This document shows, piece by piece, positions 1-8,100 of a stretch of 54,228 nucleotides of DNA. Source of the stretch: Elusimicrobiota bacterium (lineage in GTDB: Bacteria > Elusimicrobiota > Endomicrobiia > Endomicrobiales > Endomicrobiaceae); assembly GCA_017525905.1 (NCBI GenBank), contig JAFXSD010000002.1, forward strand, positions 1-54,228, read 5' to 3'. A model generated the notes under the pieces. It had not been told where the DNA came from, ran no database searches, and saw only the letters and a list, made by a program, of their open reading frames with translations. The first letter of the stretch is position 1; the number at the start of each line of letters is the position of its first letter. Made by a program: the position numbers and the translations under genes.

Positions 1-543
1 GTCTTCCTTCCTGTTCCTTATTGCTATCACAAACACAATGAAGAACAAAAGTCCTATGTTTGTACTTACTCTACAATACACCTTTACATTGTTGTACAAC
101 CTGTATAGTCGTTCCGATATTTTCCCTGCTGTTATCGTTACCGTTCCTTCTTCTTCACTGTATACTACAAGTTCCTTGTATTGTCTGCCACCTGTCTCTA
201 TTCCGCTGTCACTACTCGTGTTTACAGGCGTTTCTTCCTTTTCTTGTCCGTTACTTACCGGGGCCTGCGTTCCTGTTTCTCCCAACCTTAAATATTTATA
301 CAGATCTTTTGTTACTTTGTTACTCATTACAGTCAATGTATCCGTACAACTCTTGAATGTCTCTACTATAACATTGTTTACCACCGCTCCGATTATCGCC
401 GCTATACTCTCTCTGTTTCCTATCGATTTCGGCATAAATCCGTTTATTATCATGCTGAAAAATATCACCAATGCAAGGATGCTTTTCATCACTCTTGCAG
501 ACAATAAACTTTTAATTGATTTTTTGTTAATCAATTTTTCCAT
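1..543 (-). CDS. Unknown two-TM membrane protein, 3' end outside window
   Basis: The minus strand is open from an ATG at 543 to the window edge (181 codons, no stop), so the C-terminus is missing. An AGAGG ribosome binding site lies 7 bases before the ATG, and a good promoter (580-608) sits upstream. The N-terminus has a basic stretch and then a hydrophobic segment (about residues 20-36), which could be a signal anchor. A hydrophilic Ser/Thr/Glu/Gly-rich middle (about 85-120) follows, with a second hydrophobic segment near residues 162-174 followed by basic residues. I do not recognise the family. Codons such as AGG, CGA and ACG are frequent here, whereas neighbouring genes use AGA almost exclusively for Arg. 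This suggests a different origin. The opposite strand is also open but lacks a ribosome binding site, so I take it as a shadow. Confidence 0.6.
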   Translation of the reverse strand, partial: MEKLINKKSIKSLLSARVMKSILALVIFFSMIINGFMPKSIGNRESIAAIIGAVVNNVIVETFKSCTDTLTVMSNKVTKDLYKYLRLGETGTQAPVSNGQEKEETPVNTSSDSGIETGGRQYKELVVYSEEEGTVTITAGKISERLYRLYNNVKVYCRVSTNIGLLFFIVFVIAIRNRKED

Positions 544-579
544 CTGGCCTCTTATTTGTTTTCTTCCTACCCACTATAA

Positions 580-608
580 ATTATAATTCGTTTCCTCTGT
601 TTTTTCAA
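580..608 (-). promoter_or_regulatory. Promoter for the truncated membrane gene
   Basis: On the minus strand there is a -35 of TTGAAA (608-603), a 17-base spacer and a perfect -10 TATAAT (585-580). Transcription would begin near 573, giving a leader of about 30 bases before the ATG at 543. Confidence 0.6.
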
Positions 609-747
609 TACTTTTTAACTTTCTAATTTTTTAACCTGATACTTTTTTGACTTTACTGCATTCTAATGTATATATATTATATGCTTTTTATATAAATTTT
701 TCTTAAAATATTTGTGAATTTTTTGTAAAAAACCGACAAACAACACA

Positions 748-761
748 TACATATATATGTA
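748..761. promoter_or_regulatory. Perfect 14-bp palindrome upstream of ftsK promoter
   Basis: TACATATATATGTA is a perfect palindrome ending 30 bases before the ftsK -10 box. The position would suit an operator, but simple TA-rich palindromes also arise by chance in DNA this A+T-rich. Confidence 0.3.
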
Positions 762-766
762 CTTTA

Positions 767-797
767 TTGCTTTTTTTAGGTAATATTTTGTTATAAT
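767..797 (+). promoter_or_regulatory. Probable ftsK operon promoter
   Basis: A perfect -10 TATAAT lies at 792-797, with only a weak -35 (TTGCTT at 767-772, spacer 19). The predicted start near 804 leaves a leader of about 24 bases before the ATG at 828. Confidence 0.5.
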
Positions 798-827
798 ATG
801 AATAATTACATTTACGGATAAAAAATT

Positions 828-3083
828 ATGGCAAAAAAGAATAAAAAAGAATTAGAAGAATACAAAAAAAGTAAAAGATTATTATTAGGTTGTATATGTT
901 GTGCCGTAGCATTTTTCTTATTATACGCACTAATATCTGCAAGTGATACGGGAATAATAGGTGAAGCTCTGTCCAGTATAATGTTTAGTTCTTTCGGAGC
1001 TTCATCATATATAATACCTGTTATTTTGTTTTGGTTCGGTATACTTTATTTTATAACTTCAACAATATTAAGAACAAGAATTGATTTAATTTTGGCAGTA
1101 GTTTCGGTTACATTATCATCTATTTTATTTTCATTAATAAAAAACAGCTTTAATTTAATATTTCAGGATGGCGGATGGTTAGGCAATGTATTGTACCCTT
1201 TCTTTTTAAAATTTTTCGGTAAATGGGGTTCAATAACAATTGTCGGCATACTTTTCATATTTTTTACCGCTTATTTCTTTAGAATATCTTTATTTAAAAT
1301 TGCAAAGTATTTAGTAGTATCCACAATAAGCGATATAAAGCAGTGGTACGAATACAGAAAAGCAAAAAAGCAGGAAAGGCCGAATATTGTTCAAAACAAA
1401 TCTAAAGATCAAACGAATGAAGAACCTTATTTTGAACAAACGGAAAAACCCAGAATTATAGACAGCAGACAAACAAAAAAAGACGACAAAGAAAATTTCG
1501 TTCAAGAACAAATTAAATCCGCAAAAGAACATGAAGAAAAACAAACAAAAGTTCATGAAGATTATAAAAATGAACCTGTCCAAGAACCTGTTATTGAACA
1601 AAAACCGGTTGCCCAACAAGAAAAAATAGATACTAAAACATTTAGTTATACTTTGCCTCCCGTAACTCTTTTAAGAGAAGGAGCTTTAAACACACAAATA
1701 AATGAGTCTGAACTTCAAGAAAGAGCAGAAGCATTAAGAAAAGCTTTGGAATCTTTTAAAATAGATGCCGTTGTACAAGACATTATTCCGGGTCCTGTTA
1801 TTACCAGATACGATATAGTTCTTGCACCCGGAGTAAAACTTCAGTCCGTAATGAACATAAGCGAAGATATTTCTCTTGCCATGAAAACAGCTGCCATAAG
1901 AATTGAACCTGTACCGGAAAAATCAGCTGTCGGTATAGAAATTCCTAATCCAAAAGCTTCACTGGTAAGTTTAAGAGATATTATTGATACGGAAGAATTT
2001 AAAAATTCAAAATCTTTATTAACCTTGGCTGTCGGAACAAAAACCGATGGCAGCGGATACATTTCAAATTTGGCAAAAATGCCGCATTTGCTTATTGCAG
2101 GTTCTACCGGTTCGGGAAAAAGTGTCGGTGTTCATAACATTATTTTGTCCATATTATATAAAGCAAGACCTGACGAAGTTAAATTTATACTGATAGATCC
2201 GAAAAGAGTAGAAATGACGGCATACAAAGATATCCCTCACTTATATAATCCTTGTTGTATGGCGGATGATGCCGATGTTATCACAAGACCTAACGAAGCT
2301 TCCGATGCATTAAAGAAGTTGGTTAAAGTTATGGAAGGCAGATACGAAAAATATGCAAGCAATATGGTTAGAAACATTGAAGATTATAATGCCAAAATGA
2401 CAGCGGAAGGCGGAGACAAAGATTACTATATAATAGTTATTATAGATGAGTTGGCGGACTTGATGATGGTTGCCTCAAAAGAAATCGAAGATTCCATTCA
2501 AAGACTTGCACAAATGGCAAGAGCCGTTGGAATACATTTAATACTTGCAACTCAAAGGCCGACAGTCAATGTTATAACCGGAACAATTAAAGCAAATTTC
2601 CCTGCAAGATTATCGTTCCAAACGGTATCTGCGGTGGATTCCAAAGTTATATTGGACAGTATAGGTGCGGAAAGCTTAATAGGAAAAGGAGATATGCTTT
2701 TCCTTCCTCCTTCCGAACCAAGACCGGTTAGACTTCAAGGTGCATTTGTTTCTTCAAAAGAAATAGAGCAAGTGGTAAAGTTTATAGCAGACCAGGATTT
2801 TCCTAAATTTTATGAACCGCCCACTACGGAAGTAAGCCAGGCTGCAGCCGCAACGGCAGCAGATAAGGCGGAAAAAGATCTTATACCTGCGCTGAAACTG
2901 ATTCTTGAAAGAAGAAGAATATCGCAGGATTTGTTAAAGGCACAATTTGGCGGTTCCGCAAGAGCATCTAACATATTAAGTGTTTTGGAAGTCAGAGGTT
3001 TTATTCATAAACCGGAAGGAACAAACCGTTGGGAAATAAATTATAATTTAGTGGAGGATTATTTAAGAATAAATGATAACTAA
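828..3083 (+). CDS. ftsK: DNA translocase FtsK/SpoIIIE
   Basis: This septum-located, ATP-driven DNA pump clears chromosome ends at division and activates Xer recombination at dif. Of its 751 residues, the first ~160 hold several hydrophobic helices (membrane anchor). A charged Lys/Glu/Gln-rich linker runs to about 265 and is short compared with E. coli FtsK. The RecA-like motor follows, with Walker A GSTGSGKS near 425-432 and Walker B IIDELADL near 539. The C-terminal winged-helix gamma domain (about 685-745, ending GFIHKPEGTNRWEI) would read orientation sequences. All three motor parts look intact. The stop overlaps the next gene by 11 bases, so lolA is translationally coupled. The tyrosine recombinase at 7056 lies in the same gene chain. 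Confidence 0.96.
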   Translation: MAKKNKKELEEYKKSKRLLLGCICCAVAFFLLYALISASDTGIIGEALSSIMFSSFGASSYIIPVILFWFGILYFITSTILRTRIDLILAVVSVTLSSILFSLIKNSFNLIFQDGGWLGNVLYPFFLKFFGKWGSITIVGILFIFFTAYFFRISLFKIAKYLVVSTISDIKQWYEYRKAKKQERPNIVQNKSKDQTNEEPYFEQTEKPRIIDSRQTKKDDKENFVQEQIKSAKEHEEKQTKVHEDYKNEPVQEPVIEQKPVAQQEKIDTKTFSYTLPPVTLLREGALNTQINESELQERAEALRKALESFKIDAVVQDIIPGPVITRYDIVLAPGVKLQSVMNISEDISLAMKTAAIRIEPVPEKSAVGIEIPNPKASLVSLRDIIDTEEFKNSKSLLTLAVGTKTDGSGYISNLAKMPHLLIAGSTGSGKSVGVHNIILSILYKARPDEVKFILIDPKRVEMTAYKDIPHLYNPCCMADDADVITRPNEASDALKKLVKVMEGRYEKYASNMVRNIEDYNAKMTAEGGDKDYYIIVIIDELADLMMVASKEIEDSIQRLAQMARAVGIHLILATQRPTVNVITGTIKANFPARLSFQTVSAVDSKVILDSIGAESLIGKGDMLFLPPSEPRPVRLQGAFVSSKEIEQVVKFIADQDFPKFYEPPTTEVSQAAAATAADKAEKDLIPALKLILERRRISQDLLKAQFGGSARASNILSVLEVRGFIHKPEGTNRWEINYNLVEDYLRINDN

Positions 3084-3744
3084 AAATTTATTTAAATTAT
3101 CATCCGTTATATTTTTAATGTTTGTCGGTGTATCTGTTGCTTTTTGTCAACAGGAAAATTCACAGGATATCGATGCCATACTTTCAAAATTGGAAAAACA
3201 AGATTCCTCAATAAAAGATTTGCAGGCAAACTATTTCCAAACATTAACATACTTTTCCACCAACGAACAATTTACATCCGAAGGTGTATTTAAACATAAA
3301 AAACAAAATTATATTTATTTAGGTCAGGAAAAGCCGACAAAACAGTATTCTTATATCGACGGTAAAAACATAACAACTTATGTTCCGGATAACAGACAAG
3401 CAATTGTGGAAAGATGGAAAGATGTCGTTAACAGTGACATGATACTAACTTCGGTTTTTAAATTTGTACAAAACTGGAAAGCTTTGAAAAAAGATTACAC
3501 TATAGAGTTACAGGAAGAAACAAATATAGATTACTCTTTTTTAATAAAGCCTATTAATCCAAAAGAAAAATGGAATTTAATAATTACCATAGGGAAAAAT
3601 TCGTCTTTAATAACAAAAACTTCTTTTAATAACGGAAATTTTGTTGTAGATGTAAAATTAAGCAATTACAAATTGAACAATAATTTTTCACCTGCTGTTT
3701 TTAAATTTACAGCACCGAATAATGTTGATGTTATAGAATTGTAG
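3073..3744 (+). CDS. lolA: LolA-like outer-membrane lipoprotein carrier
   Basis: LolA ferries lipoproteins across the periplasm from the LolCDE exporter to the outer membrane. The 223-residue product has a clear signal peptide (hydrophobic residues ~8-24, then Cys-Gln-Gln). The mature part has the family pattern: an early helix with SKLEKQD, the segment DLQANYFQT, strands in the order of the open barrel, and a Tyr-rich middle (YIYLGQEKPT, YSYIDGKNITTYVPDN). The length fits LolA (about 180 mature residues). It overlaps ftsK, an adjacency also seen in gamma-proteobacteria (ftsK-lolA). Family membership rests on pattern and context rather than on a catalytic motif. Confidence 0.78.
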   Translation: MITKNLFKLSSVIFLMFVGVSVAFCQQENSQDIDAILSKLEKQDSSIKDLQANYFQTLTYFSTNEQFTSEGVFKHKKQNYIYLGQEKPTKQYSYIDGKNITTYVPDNRQAIVERWKDVVNSDMILTSVFKFVQNWKALKKDYTIELQEETNIDYSFLIKPINPKEKWNLIITIGKNSSLITKTSFNNGNFVVDVKLSNYKLNNNFSPAVFKFTAPNNVDVIEL

Positions 3745-3752
3745 AGGTTATT

Positions 3753-4460
3753 ATGAACGGTCCCGGAAAAATTTTACAACAAGCAAGAAAGAAAAAAAGA
3801 TACTCAATAGAAAAAATACACAAGATTACAAAAATAAAAAAAGAATTTATTGAAGGTCTTGAAAATGATGATGTGTCGGTTTTTCCAGCCGAACTTTATT
3901 ATAAAAACTTTCTTAAAACTTATGCCCAGTTTTTATCATTGGATCCTGAAAAAACGCTTGAATTATACGAAACTTCAAAATTGGATATGCAAGACGATTT
4001 ATTCAAACAACCGACAGATGGAGCAGAAAACAAATTTCTTACTTTCTATAACAAGAACAAACAAATATTTATTTATGCAGGGTACGGTATACTTGCGGTT
4101 CTTTTAATTTGTTTAATAATTATGATTATACCGACAAATAAAAATTCACAATATACGGAAAATTCCGCAATTCAACAAAGTGATGAAAGCATGTCTTCCA
4201 AAAAAGAGTTACAAACAGAACAAAAGCTTTTCATAAAAGCCGTTTCCGATACCTGGTTAAAAATTGTCGGCGACAATAAAACACTTTATGAAGATATTTT
4301 AGCAAGAGATAACACCATTGAAGCAACGGCAAAAAAAGAATTTACGGTTAAAATAGGAAACATTGACGGTGTAGAAGTTTATTTCAACGATAAACTTATA
4401 GACATTTCAAAAGATGCTTCATCAAGTAAAGCAAACACTATAACATTAAAAAGAGATTAA
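3753..4460 (+). CDS. rodZ: RodZ-like HTH membrane protein
   Basis: RodZ links MreB filaments to the envelope in rod-shape control. The 235-residue product has a cytoplasmic helix-turn-helix of the HTH_25 type (residues ~5-75, with RKKKRYSIEKIHKITKIKKEFIEGLE), a single transmembrane helix (~107-128) and a periplasmic C-terminal beta domain (DUF4115-like, ~155-225, including DTWLKIVGDN). This order is typical of RodZ and of its Firmicutes counterpart YmfM. It starts 8 bases after lolA with an AGAGG site and ends 2 bases before rimO. Position next to rimO and pgsA matches the conserved rodZ-pgsA neighbourhood. mreB is not in this window. Confidence 0.82.
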   Translation: MNGPGKILQQARKKKRYSIEKIHKITKIKKEFIEGLENDDVSVFPAELYYKNFLKTYAQFLSLDPEKTLELYETSKLDMQDDLFKQPTDGAENKFLTFYNKNKQIFIYAGYGILAVLLICLIIMIIPTNKNSQYTENSAIQQSDESMSSKKELQTEQKLFIKAVSDTWLKIVGDNKTLYEDILARDNTIEATAKKEFTVKIGNIDGVEVYFNDKLIDISKDASSSKANTITLKRD

Positions 4461-4462
4461 GA

Positions 4463-5761
4463 TTGAAAAACAATAAAGTATCGTTTATTACATTGGGTTG
4501 TTCGAAAAATACGGTTGAAGCGGAATCCGTAATAGGCTTGTTTTTAAAAGAAGGGTTTGAAATAACCGACAATTTATCGAAAACAGATATTATAGTTATA
4601 CATACTTGTTCGTTTATTCAAGACGCTCAAGCGGAATCTCATTACCAAATACAGCAGGCAGGCATTTTAAAACAACAAAATAAAAATTTAAAAATATTTG
4701 TTACCGGCTGTTTAGCTCAAATGTTGCAAGACAAAATGCAAAAAGATTATCCGTTTATCGACGGGTATGTAGGAACAGGCAACTTTGACAAAATAGTAAA
4801 ACTCATAAAGAAAAATAAATTTTTTGCGGATACCGGTTGTGCGGGCGGCGTAAACACTTTTAAAACAAGAGTATTGTCTACAAATTTACCTTCAACATAC
4901 ATCAAAATAGCTGAAGGTTGTAACCACAGATGCAGTTATTGCATAATTCCTAACTTAAGAGGAAACTTTGTAAGCAGAACAATAAGATCAATAACCGATG
5001 AAGCTAAAGCTCTTGCAGATTCCGGAATACAAGAACTTAATGTAATAGCGCAAGATACCACATCTTACGGAATAGATATATACGGTAAACTTTCGCTTGC
5101 AAAGTTGCTGAAAGAATTGTCGAAAATAAAACAATTTAAGTGGATAAGATTATTGTATGCTTACCCATCGACAATAACAAAAGAATTGTTGGAAACGATA
5201 ACACAAACGGAAAATATTTGTAACTATATTGATATACCGATACAACATATAAGCAAAAATGTTTTAAAAAACATGAAACGCCCTGCAAACACAAAACAGA
5301 TTATACAAAACATAAAAAAAGATTTTCCGGAAATAATATTAAGAACATCTTTAATAACGGGATTTCCTAACGAAACAGAAAACGATTTTAAAGAACTTTT
5401 ATCTTTTATAAAACAAAACTATTTTGAGCATGTCGGAATATTCGGTTATTCGGATCAAAAGCTTGCTAAATCTTATAAATTGAAAAATAAAATTTCTCAA
5501 CAAATTATAGAAAAAAGAGTTCAACTTATTGCAAATGCACAATTTAAAAATGTTATAAAAAACAACAAAGCAAAAATAGGTAAATCTTTTGAGGTGTTAC
5601 CTGAAACAATTTCGGAAAACAAAATTTATTGCAGAGCATTTTTCCAAGCACCGGAAATTGATAACAATATTATTATTAACAAAAACAAAAATATAAAGTT
5701 AGGCAAATTTACTAAAATCGTTATAAAAGATTATAAAGACTACGATTTAATTGCAAAATAA
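4463..5761 (+). CDS. rimO: Ribosomal protein S12 methylthiotransferase RimO
   Basis: RimO is a radical-SAM enzyme that adds a methylthio group to an Asp of ribosomal protein S12. The start is TTG, two bases after the rodZ stop, with an AAGAG site upstream. In its 432 residues I see the N-terminal UPF0004 domain with its iron-sulfur cysteines C13, C49 and C83. The radical-SAM CxxxCxxC is at C153, C157 and C160 (EGCNHRCSYCIIPNLRG), and a C-terminal TRAM domain (~365-432) ends in KIVIKDYKDYDL. The motif after the cluster (IIPNLRG) and the length favour RimO over the tRNA enzyme MiaB. All cluster ligands are present. Confidence 0.93.
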   Translation: MKNNKVSFITLGCSKNTVEAESVIGLFLKEGFEITDNLSKTDIIVIHTCSFIQDAQAESHYQIQQAGILKQQNKNLKIFVTGCLAQMLQDKMQKDYPFIDGYVGTGNFDKIVKLIKKNKFFADTGCAGGVNTFKTRVLSTNLPSTYIKIAEGCNHRCSYCIIPNLRGNFVSRTIRSITDEAKALADSGIQELNVIAQDTTSYGIDIYGKLSLAKLLKELSKIKQFKWIRLLYAYPSTITKELLETITQTENICNYIDIPIQHISKNVLKNMKRPANTKQIIQNIKKDFPEIILRTSLITGFPNETENDFKELLSFIKQNYFEHVGIFGYSDQKLAKSYKLKNKISQQIIEKRVQLIANAQFKNVIKNNKAKIGKSFEVLPETISENKIYCRAFFQAPEIDNNIIINKNKNIKLGKFTKIVIKDYKDYDLIAK

Positions 5762-5763
5762 TG

Positions 5764-5769
5764 TATAAT
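5764..5769 (+). promoter_or_regulatory. Possible internal promoter -10 before pgsA
   Basis: A perfect TATAAT lies at 5764-5769 in the 44-base gap after rimO, without a clear -35. The predicted start near 5776 would give a leader of about 30 bases with a GAGG site at 5794-5797, 8 bases before the pgsA ATG. Confidence 0.35.
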
Positions 5770-5805
5770 TGTTTTTTAAAGTAAGTTAAGATTGAGGTTT
5801 TATTT

Positions 5806-6429
5806 ATGAATTTAGCAAATAAATTAACAATGCTTAGAGTTTTTCTTGTACCTGTATTTATTATCTTTATGATAATAGATTCTTTTTGGGCAAACATAAT
5901 AGCTTTACTTATTTTTATTGCAGCTTCAATAACAGACTATTTTGACGGAGCTATTGCAAGAAAACAAAACACGATAACAACTCTCGGTATTTTTTTGGAT
6001 CCGTTGGCGGATAAACTTTTGGTAACTTCCGCATTTATTTCTTTTGTTGGAATTTATACTTTAAATGTTCCGGCTTGGATGGTAATATGTATAATTGCCA
6101 GAGAATTTATTATTACCGGTTTAAGATCCATCGCCGCTTCAAAAAACATTATTATACCTGCAAGTATGGCAGGAAAAGTAAAAACCACATCTCAAATGAT
6201 TGCAATTATAACTATACTTGTTATTCTAATAGTCAATTCAGCAATAATAAAATTCTATTTCAACACACCTTACGACTTGGTTGAAATTGGCGGTTGGCAA
6301 CAGGTTTTAGGATTAATTTTAATTTATGCTCCTTATTGGTTAATGTTAATTGCTACGATATTTACTTTGTGTTCGGGTATAAGTTACTTGATTGCACATA
6401 AAAATATTTTCACAGAACCTGTCAAATAA
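5806..6429 (+). CDS. pgsA: CDP-diacylglycerol-glycerol-3-phosphate 3-phosphatidyltransferase
   Basis: PgsA makes phosphatidylglycerophosphate, the committed step of anionic phospholipid synthesis, in the inner membrane. The CDP-alcohol phosphotransferase signature is complete: D47-G48-x2-A51-R52-x8-G61-x3-D65-x3-D69. The 207 residues form several hydrophobic helices. The insert at about 145-160, between the last two helix groups, is somewhat long (IIKFYFNTPYDLVEIGG). It has its own GAGG site and a possible promoter, and is followed after one base by the hydrolase gene. Confidence 0.93.
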   Translation: MNLANKLTMLRVFLVPVFIIFMIIDSFWANIIALLIFIAASITDYFDGAIARKQNTITTLGIFLDPLADKLLVTSAFISFVGIYTLNVPAWMVICIIAREFIITGLRSIAASKNIIIPASMAGKVKTTSQMIAIITILVILIVNSAIIKFYFNTPYDLVEIGGWQQVLGLILIYAPYWLMLIATIFTLCSGISYLIAHKNIFTEPVK

Positions 6430-6430
6430 A

Positions 6431-7054
6431 ATGTTAAAAACTGAATTTATTTTATCGGGAGAATTTCAAGAAAATTGCTATATTGTATATGAAGGGAATT
6501 CAAAAAAAGCAATTATTATTGATCCCGGTCAAGACGGTAAAAAAGTAATCGATAAAATTGAAAAGTTAAAATTAAAACCGGAACTTCTTATAAACACTCA
6601 CGGACATTTCGATCACACTTTTTCGGATGATATTATCAGACAAAAATATAATATTCCTTTAGCTATTCATAAAGATGATACCGAAATGCTTTCCGATGCC
6701 AGCAAAAATTTTTCAACAATAATAGGTTGTCCCACAATAATAAATGATGCCGATATTATTTTTGATAAAGAAGGAACAATGGAAACTTCATTCTGTAAAT
6801 ATTCGGTTATTCATACACCGGGCCACAGTGAAGGCTCAATATGTATTTTAATAGACAATATTCTTTTTGCAGGTGATACCGTTTTTAAAAATTCCATAGG
6901 AAGAACAGACTTATATGGCGGCGACTATGAAGAACTTATTCAATCTTTACAAAAAATAAAAAAACTTTCTCCCGACACAATAATTTGTCCGGGACACGGA
7001 CCGTTTACTACACTAAAAGACGAACTAAAAAATAATATGTATTTCAATCAATAA
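6431..7054 (+). CDS. Metallo-beta-lactamase-fold hydrolase (glyoxalase II-like)
   Basis: This is a cytoplasmic metal hydrolase of the short YcbL/GloB-like group. Starting at the ATG at 6431, one base after pgsA, it has 207 residues. An earlier in-frame ATG at 6392 lies inside pgsA without a ribosome site, so I rejected it. Metal ligands are visible: THGHFDH (H57, H59, D61, H62), the later HTPGHSEGS histidine, the bridging Asp in FAGDTVF and the final His in CPGHGP. The glyoxalase II C-terminal substrate domain is absent, so the true thioester substrate is unknown. The start has no strong Shine-Dalgarno and may rely on coupling to pgsA. Confidence 0.85.
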   Translation: MLKTEFILSGEFQENCYIVYEGNSKKAIIIDPGQDGKKVIDKIEKLKLKPELLINTHGHFDHTFSDDIIRQKYNIPLAIHKDDTEMLSDASKNFSTIIGCPTIINDADIIFDKEGTMETSFCKYSVIHTPGHSEGSICILIDNILFAGDTVFKNSIGRTDLYGGDYEELIQSLQKIKKLSPDTIICPGHGPFTTLKDELKNNMYFNQ

Positions 7055-7055
7055 A

Positions 7056-7922
7056 ATGCAAACAGTTGACGATTTTATTAACTACATTTTAATAGAAAAA
7101 GGACTTTCAAAAAATACTGCTCTTGCCTACAGAACCGATTTAAACACTTATCTGAAATTTTTGGAAGAAAAAAATATAAATTATGAAACAATAACCCACT
7201 TGGAAATAACGGATTTTTTATGGTATCTTAAAACATCAAACTTCAAATCTACCAGTATTTACAGAATGATAGAATCAATCCGACAATTTTATAAATTTCT
7301 TATTGCCGAAAATCTCATAAAAAACGATCCGACAGTATATCTTACCGCACCTAAACTTCCCGAATATTTACCCGAAATGCTTACGAATGAAGAAGTTACA
7401 AGATTATTGAATTCCGTTTCGGAAGCGGATACTCTTTCAATAAGAAACAGAGCTATGCTTGAACTTTTATATGCTACGGGATTAAGAGTTTCCGAACTTA
7501 TAAGTTTAAAATTTTCAAACATAGATATTGAAGAATGTTATGTAAAAATTTTCGGTAAAGGCAACAAAGAAAGACTTGTTCCTTTCGGACAAAAAGCACA
7601 ATTATATTTAAAGAGATATTTAAGAGTAAGAAAAAAAACAAAATCGGAATTTGTTTTTTTAACAAGATTAAACAAACCTATATCAAGAATAGAATTTTGG
7701 AGACAGTTAAAACAAATTGCTCTTAAAGCCGGCATTATGAAAAACATTACCCCCCACACTTTAAGACATTCTTTTGCTACACATTTACTTACCGGCGGTG
7801 CCGATATAAGATTTGTTCAAGAAATGTTAGGGCACAGTTCTATATCCACAACACAAAGATATACTCATGTAACACAAGAAAGATTAAAAGAGCAACATAA
7901 AAAATATCATCCGAGAGGATGA
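7056..7922 (+). CDS. xerD: Tyrosine recombinase XerC/XerD
   Basis: This site-specific recombinase resolves chromosome dimers at dif, with FtsK as its activator. The 288-residue protein has the N-terminal SAM-like DNA-binding domain (1-~95) and a complete catalytic set: R144 (ATGLRVSEL), K168 (FGKGNKER), H234-x-x-R237 (HTLRHSFATHLL), H260 (LGHSS) and the nucleophile Y269 (TQRYTHV). It starts one base after the hydrolase gene. Location in the ftsK gene chain supports a housekeeping Xer role rather than an integron or phage integrase. Whether it is XerC, XerD or a lone XerH-type enzyme cannot be decided from this window. Confidence 0.9.
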   Translation: MQTVDDFINYILIEKGLSKNTALAYRTDLNTYLKFLEEKNINYETITHLEITDFLWYLKTSNFKSTSIYRMIESIRQFYKFLIAENLIKNDPTVYLTAPKLPEYLPEMLTNEEVTRLLNSVSEADTLSIRNRAMLELLYATGLRVSELISLKFSNIDIEECYVKIFGKGNKERLVPFGQKAQLYLKRYLRVRKKTKSEFVFLTRLNKPISRIEFWRQLKQIALKAGIMKNITPHTLRHSFATHLLTGGADIRFVQEMLGHSSISTTQRYTHVTQERLKEQHKKYHPRG

Positions 7923-7929
7923 AAACGGC

Positions 7930-8030
7930 AATTTATAATTTACAATTTATAATTTATAATTAACGACAAAGATAAAATAACTTATAATCTCATAACCCTA
8001 TAACCTTATAACCTAATTTATAATTTAATT
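7930..8030. repeat. Short A+T-rich direct repeats
   Basis: After the xer stop there are three or four near-copies of an AATTTATAATT-type unit (about 7930-7964), then three copies of a TATAACC-type unit (about 7991-8013), and again AATTTATAATTTAATT (about 8014-8030). There is no hairpin with a T tail, so this is not an obvious terminator. It could be a spacer expanded by slippage. Confidence 0.5.
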
Positions 8031-8058
8031 GTAAAACAAAATAATTTTGTAGTATAAT
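8029..8058 (+). promoter_or_regulatory. Promoter for the outer-membrane barrel gene
   Basis: A -35 TTGTAA (8029-8034), an 18-base spacer and a perfect -10 TATAAT (8053-8058) precede the gene at 8101. A GGAG site at 8090-8093 lies 7 bases before the ATG. Confidence 0.55.
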
Positions 8059-8100
8059 AATGTAGTACAATATATAAAATATTTTAAACGGAGTATTACA

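Larger units (their letters stand above)
544..827. other. Divergent intergenic region, very A+T-rich
   Basis: This 284-base gap separates the minus-strand partial gene from plus-strand ftsK. It holds one promoter in each direction and a perfect 14-base palindrome at 748-761. It also has long T and A runs and a loose inverted repeat, GCAT...ATGC, at 658-684. I see no small ORF with a ribosome binding site and no RNA gene. Confidence 0.6.

Noticed and set aside
38..586. Long plus-strand open frame at the left edge
   Set aside because: It has no ribosome binding site. The opposite strand has a full promoter, an AGAGG site and a plausible membrane protein.
658..690. dif-like sequence (TAATGTATA ... 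TTATAT) near ftsK
   Set aside because: The central spacer is 10 bases rather than 6 and the right arm does not match XerD arms; more likely random TA-rich DNA.
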